Origin: CAWBRT01 sp963696525
GTDB taxonomy: Bacteria; Acidobacteriota; Terriglobia; Terriglobales; Acidobacteriaceae
NCBI GenBank assembly: GCA_963696525.1
Contig: CAVOKO010000009.1
Coordinates: 1,612,001-1,676,000 of the forward strand
DNA length: 64,000 bases
Reading direction: 5' to 3'
Shown one piece after another: positions 62,469 through 64,000 of the stretch. A model generated the notes under the pieces. The model made no database searches. It saw only the letters and a list, made by a program, of their open reading frames with translations, and had not been told where the DNA came from. Position numbers and translations under genes: made by a program. Each line of letters begins with the position of its first letter. Position 1 is the stretch's first letter.

Positions 62469-63999
62469 TTACCCCACCTCTGCTTTCTATTAAACTTTTC
62501 GCCGCGTTTTGTTTGATCGCCATCAGTACTTGCCGCGCCGTTAATGGAATGGTATTGATTTTGATTCCTAAAGCGTCATAGACCGCGTTGCGAATCGCCG
62601 GTGCCGCCGCAACGATCGGTGGTTCGCCGATCCCCTTTGCTCCGAACGGGCCAAGTTCGTTGGGATGTTCCACAATGATCGACTCTAAGTGAGGCACATC
62701 TTTTACCGTGGGAATCATGTAGTTGTGGAAGGCTGTATTTTGCATCACGCCATCGGACATGACGCTTTCTTCCATGATGCCCCAGCCAATGGCCTGCGCT
62801 ACTCCACCTTCCATTTGTCCTTCAACAATTGCCGGATTAATAGCCTTTCCGACATCGCACGCAAAGACCGAGCGGACAACATCGATTACTCCGGTTTCAG
62901 TATCTACCTCCACTTCCACCGCCTGAGCTCCGAAAGCGTAAGCGTGGTAGGGGCTGCCCTGCCCGTCCTCAGAGGAGAAACTGGGCTGGGGTGGATACCA
63001 TGTTCCGATCACCGACAAGGGTACCTGGGAAACGAAGGCCTTGGCCGCAACCATGGCAAGTTTCTCGGCCTTTTCAGGCTGACCAACCACAAATACCTTT
63101 CCGTCTTTAATGGTCATATTCAGCGGGTCAGCCTTGAAAAACTGCTTGCCCGCGAAGCCCAGCATCCTGTCCCGCAGCTGCGCGCATGCGTTCACCACGG
63201 CGTTGCCGACCATAACCGCGGACCGCGATCCGACTGTGGGCCCGGAGTCGGGCGACAGCGCGCTATCGGAGTAACTCACCATCACGTCTTCAAATTTCAC
63301 GCCAAGTGTTTCCGCCGCAATCTGAGAGAGAGCCGTGGTGAGACCCTGCCCCATCTCTGTGGACGCCACCGCAACGTTGAGGGTGCCGTCCAACTGAAGA
63401 TTGGCGAAACAACTGGCGCCTTCAAATAGCAGCGGAATGCCTGTGCCGTAGATAAACGCTCCGAAACCTCTGCCGCGTTTAACCACCCCTTTGCCACGAT
63501 CGATGGGCTGATCCCATTGGATCCTTTCCTTAACCTTTTCTATACACTCACCCAGTCCGAGACCGCGGCTTTCCTGCATTACCTGGCCGGTTATCATACA
63601 ATCTCCGTCTCGTAGCATATTTTTGAGCCGCAATACGGTTGGATCCATATTCAATTTCTTGGCCAGCTCATCAATCTGACACTCGACGGCAAATTGGGCT
63701 TGGGGCGCGCCAAAACCGCGAAAAGCACAAGAGTACGGATGGTTGGTAAAAACAGAATATGCCCGCGCTTTGGCGTTGGGTATCGCGTAGGTACCGCCCG
63801 CGTATACTATCGCCCGCATGGTGACTCCGTGCAATGGCGCCTTGGTTCCACCCATCGAAACATAGGCCCCTTTGTCCATAACCGTTTCCACGTCGACGGC
63901 TGTTATTTTGCCGTCTCTGGTTGCCGCCATGCGATGCTTGATGAATGTCGCGTGGCGTTTGCCCGTCGTCCGGAACACTTCCTCCCGGGTCAACTCAAA
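62437..63999 (-). CDS. Molybdenum hydroxylase molybdopterin-binding subunit (partial)
   Basis: About 520 residues, open to the window's right edge, from the large subunit of the xanthine-dehydrogenase superfamily (also nicotinate, 4-hydroxybenzoyl-CoA and aldehyde oxidoreductases). Segments are CAFRGFGAPQAQFAVECQ (Mo-cofactor loop), VASTEMGQGLTTALSQIAAE, DVGKAINPAIVEGQMEGGVAQ, and the active-site Glu region GAKGIGEPPIVAAAPAI. It is intact as far as visible, unlike the two downstream subunits. The N-terminal part is outside the window, so substrate class cannot be called. Confidence 0.88.
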   Translation of the reverse strand, partial: FELTREEVFRTTGKRHATFIKHRMAATRDGKITAVDVETVMDKGAYVSMGGTKAPLHGVTMRAIVYAGGTYAIPNAKARAYSVFTNHPYSCAFRGFGAPQAQFAVECQIDELAKKLNMDPTVLRLKNMLRDGDCMITGQVMQESRGLGLGECIEKVKERIQWDQPIDRGKGVVKRGRGFGAFIYGTGIPLLFEGASCFANLQLDGTLNVAVASTEMGQGLTTALSQIAAETLGVKFEDVMVSYSDSALSPDSGPTVGSRSAVMVGNAVVNACAQLRDRMLGFAGKQFFKADPLNMTIKDGKVFVVGQPEKAEKLAMVAAKAFVSQVPLSVIGTWYPPQPSFSSEDGQGSPYHAYAFGAQAVEVEVDTETGVIDVVRSVFACDVGKAINPAIVEGQMEGGVAQAIGWGIMEESVMSDGVMQNTAFHNYMIPTVKDVPHLESIIVEHPNELGPFGAKGIGEPPIVAAAPAIRNAVYDALGIKINTIPLTARQVLMAIKQNAAKSLIESRGGVNDRNEVLQPQ

Positions 64000-64000
64000 A

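Noticed and set aside
1..64000. CRISPR arrays, tRNA/rRNA genes, prophage or IS transposases, defence systems
   Set aside because: No direct repeats with spacers, no tRNA-like cloverleaf recognised, and no transposase, integrase, nuclease-helicase or toxin-antitoxin protein among the readable frames.

Overview
The window looks like a chromosomal contig from a free-living Gram-negative bacterium. Acidobacteriota (Terriglobia-like) is my best guess. It rests on the gene mix: an RND efflux operon with its own lipoprotein outer-membrane channel, a PEGA-repeat membrane protein, a PilZ protein, a SpoIID/LytB protein in a non-sporulating context, and lineage-style orphan proteins. No rRNA or tRNA gene, IS element, prophage or CRISPR array was recognised, so the affiliation is inference. 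Several blocks (about 3.3-9.5, 30.1-36 and 61-64 kb) look more A/T rich and carry genes familiar from anaerobes, which suggests transferred catabolic islands.

Layout. 0-3 kb: tail of a diphthine-ammonia-ligase-like gene, a XapX protein, a frameshifted YbaK/EbsC gene and two orphans. 3.3-9.5 kb: an MHS transporter and a LarA-type nickel racemase/epimerase, divergent from a UroD-family protein and a secreted amidase. 10-14.7 kb: PilZ, an ankyrin-start secreted protein, a yeast-type cytosine deaminase, a CitE-like lyase and a beta-hydroxyacid dehydrogenase. 15-24.3 kb: a complete MdtABC-type RND operon plus outer-membrane channel. 24.5-29.8 kb: YceI behind a Fur-like box, PEGA protein, RlpA, a chemoreceptor tail, an amidohydrolase with an internal stop, and a LysE exporter. 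30-37.5 kb: D-2-hydroxyacid dehydrogenase, MFS importer, methylisocitrate-lyase-like enzyme, aconitase and a Tat-signal MmgE/PrpD protein. 37.7-39.4 kb: two gene remnants and a secreted alpha/beta hydrolase. 39.8-47.8 kb: a Liv-type ABC importer with an SDR and a ThDP enzyme. 48.6-57 kb: redox genes (two SDRs, a fused remnant of succinate dehydrogenase, an Ldh-family dehydrogenase, a double-cluster Fe-S protein, MFS, ferredoxin-nitroreductase, DUF985 cupin). 57.4-60.8 kb: a short penicillin-binding transpeptidase overlapping a SpoIID-metallopeptidase gene, and a Gly/Tyr-rich secreted protein. 61-64 kb: a three-subunit molybdenum hydroxylase with two frameshifted subunits.

Two themes stand out. 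First, hydroxy-acid and polycarboxylate chemistry: racemization, oxidation, dehydration/hydration and C-C cleavage enzymes, each near a candidate importer. The best candidate for an undescribed pathway is the 31.7-37.5 kb transporter-lyase-aconitase-PrpD set, which lacks a citrate/methylcitrate synthase. Second, an unusual density of broken genes: three single-base frameshifts, one nonsense codon, one deletion fusion and several isolated gene ends. Either these islands are decaying and rearranging, or the assembly contains indel errors; raw-read support would decide.
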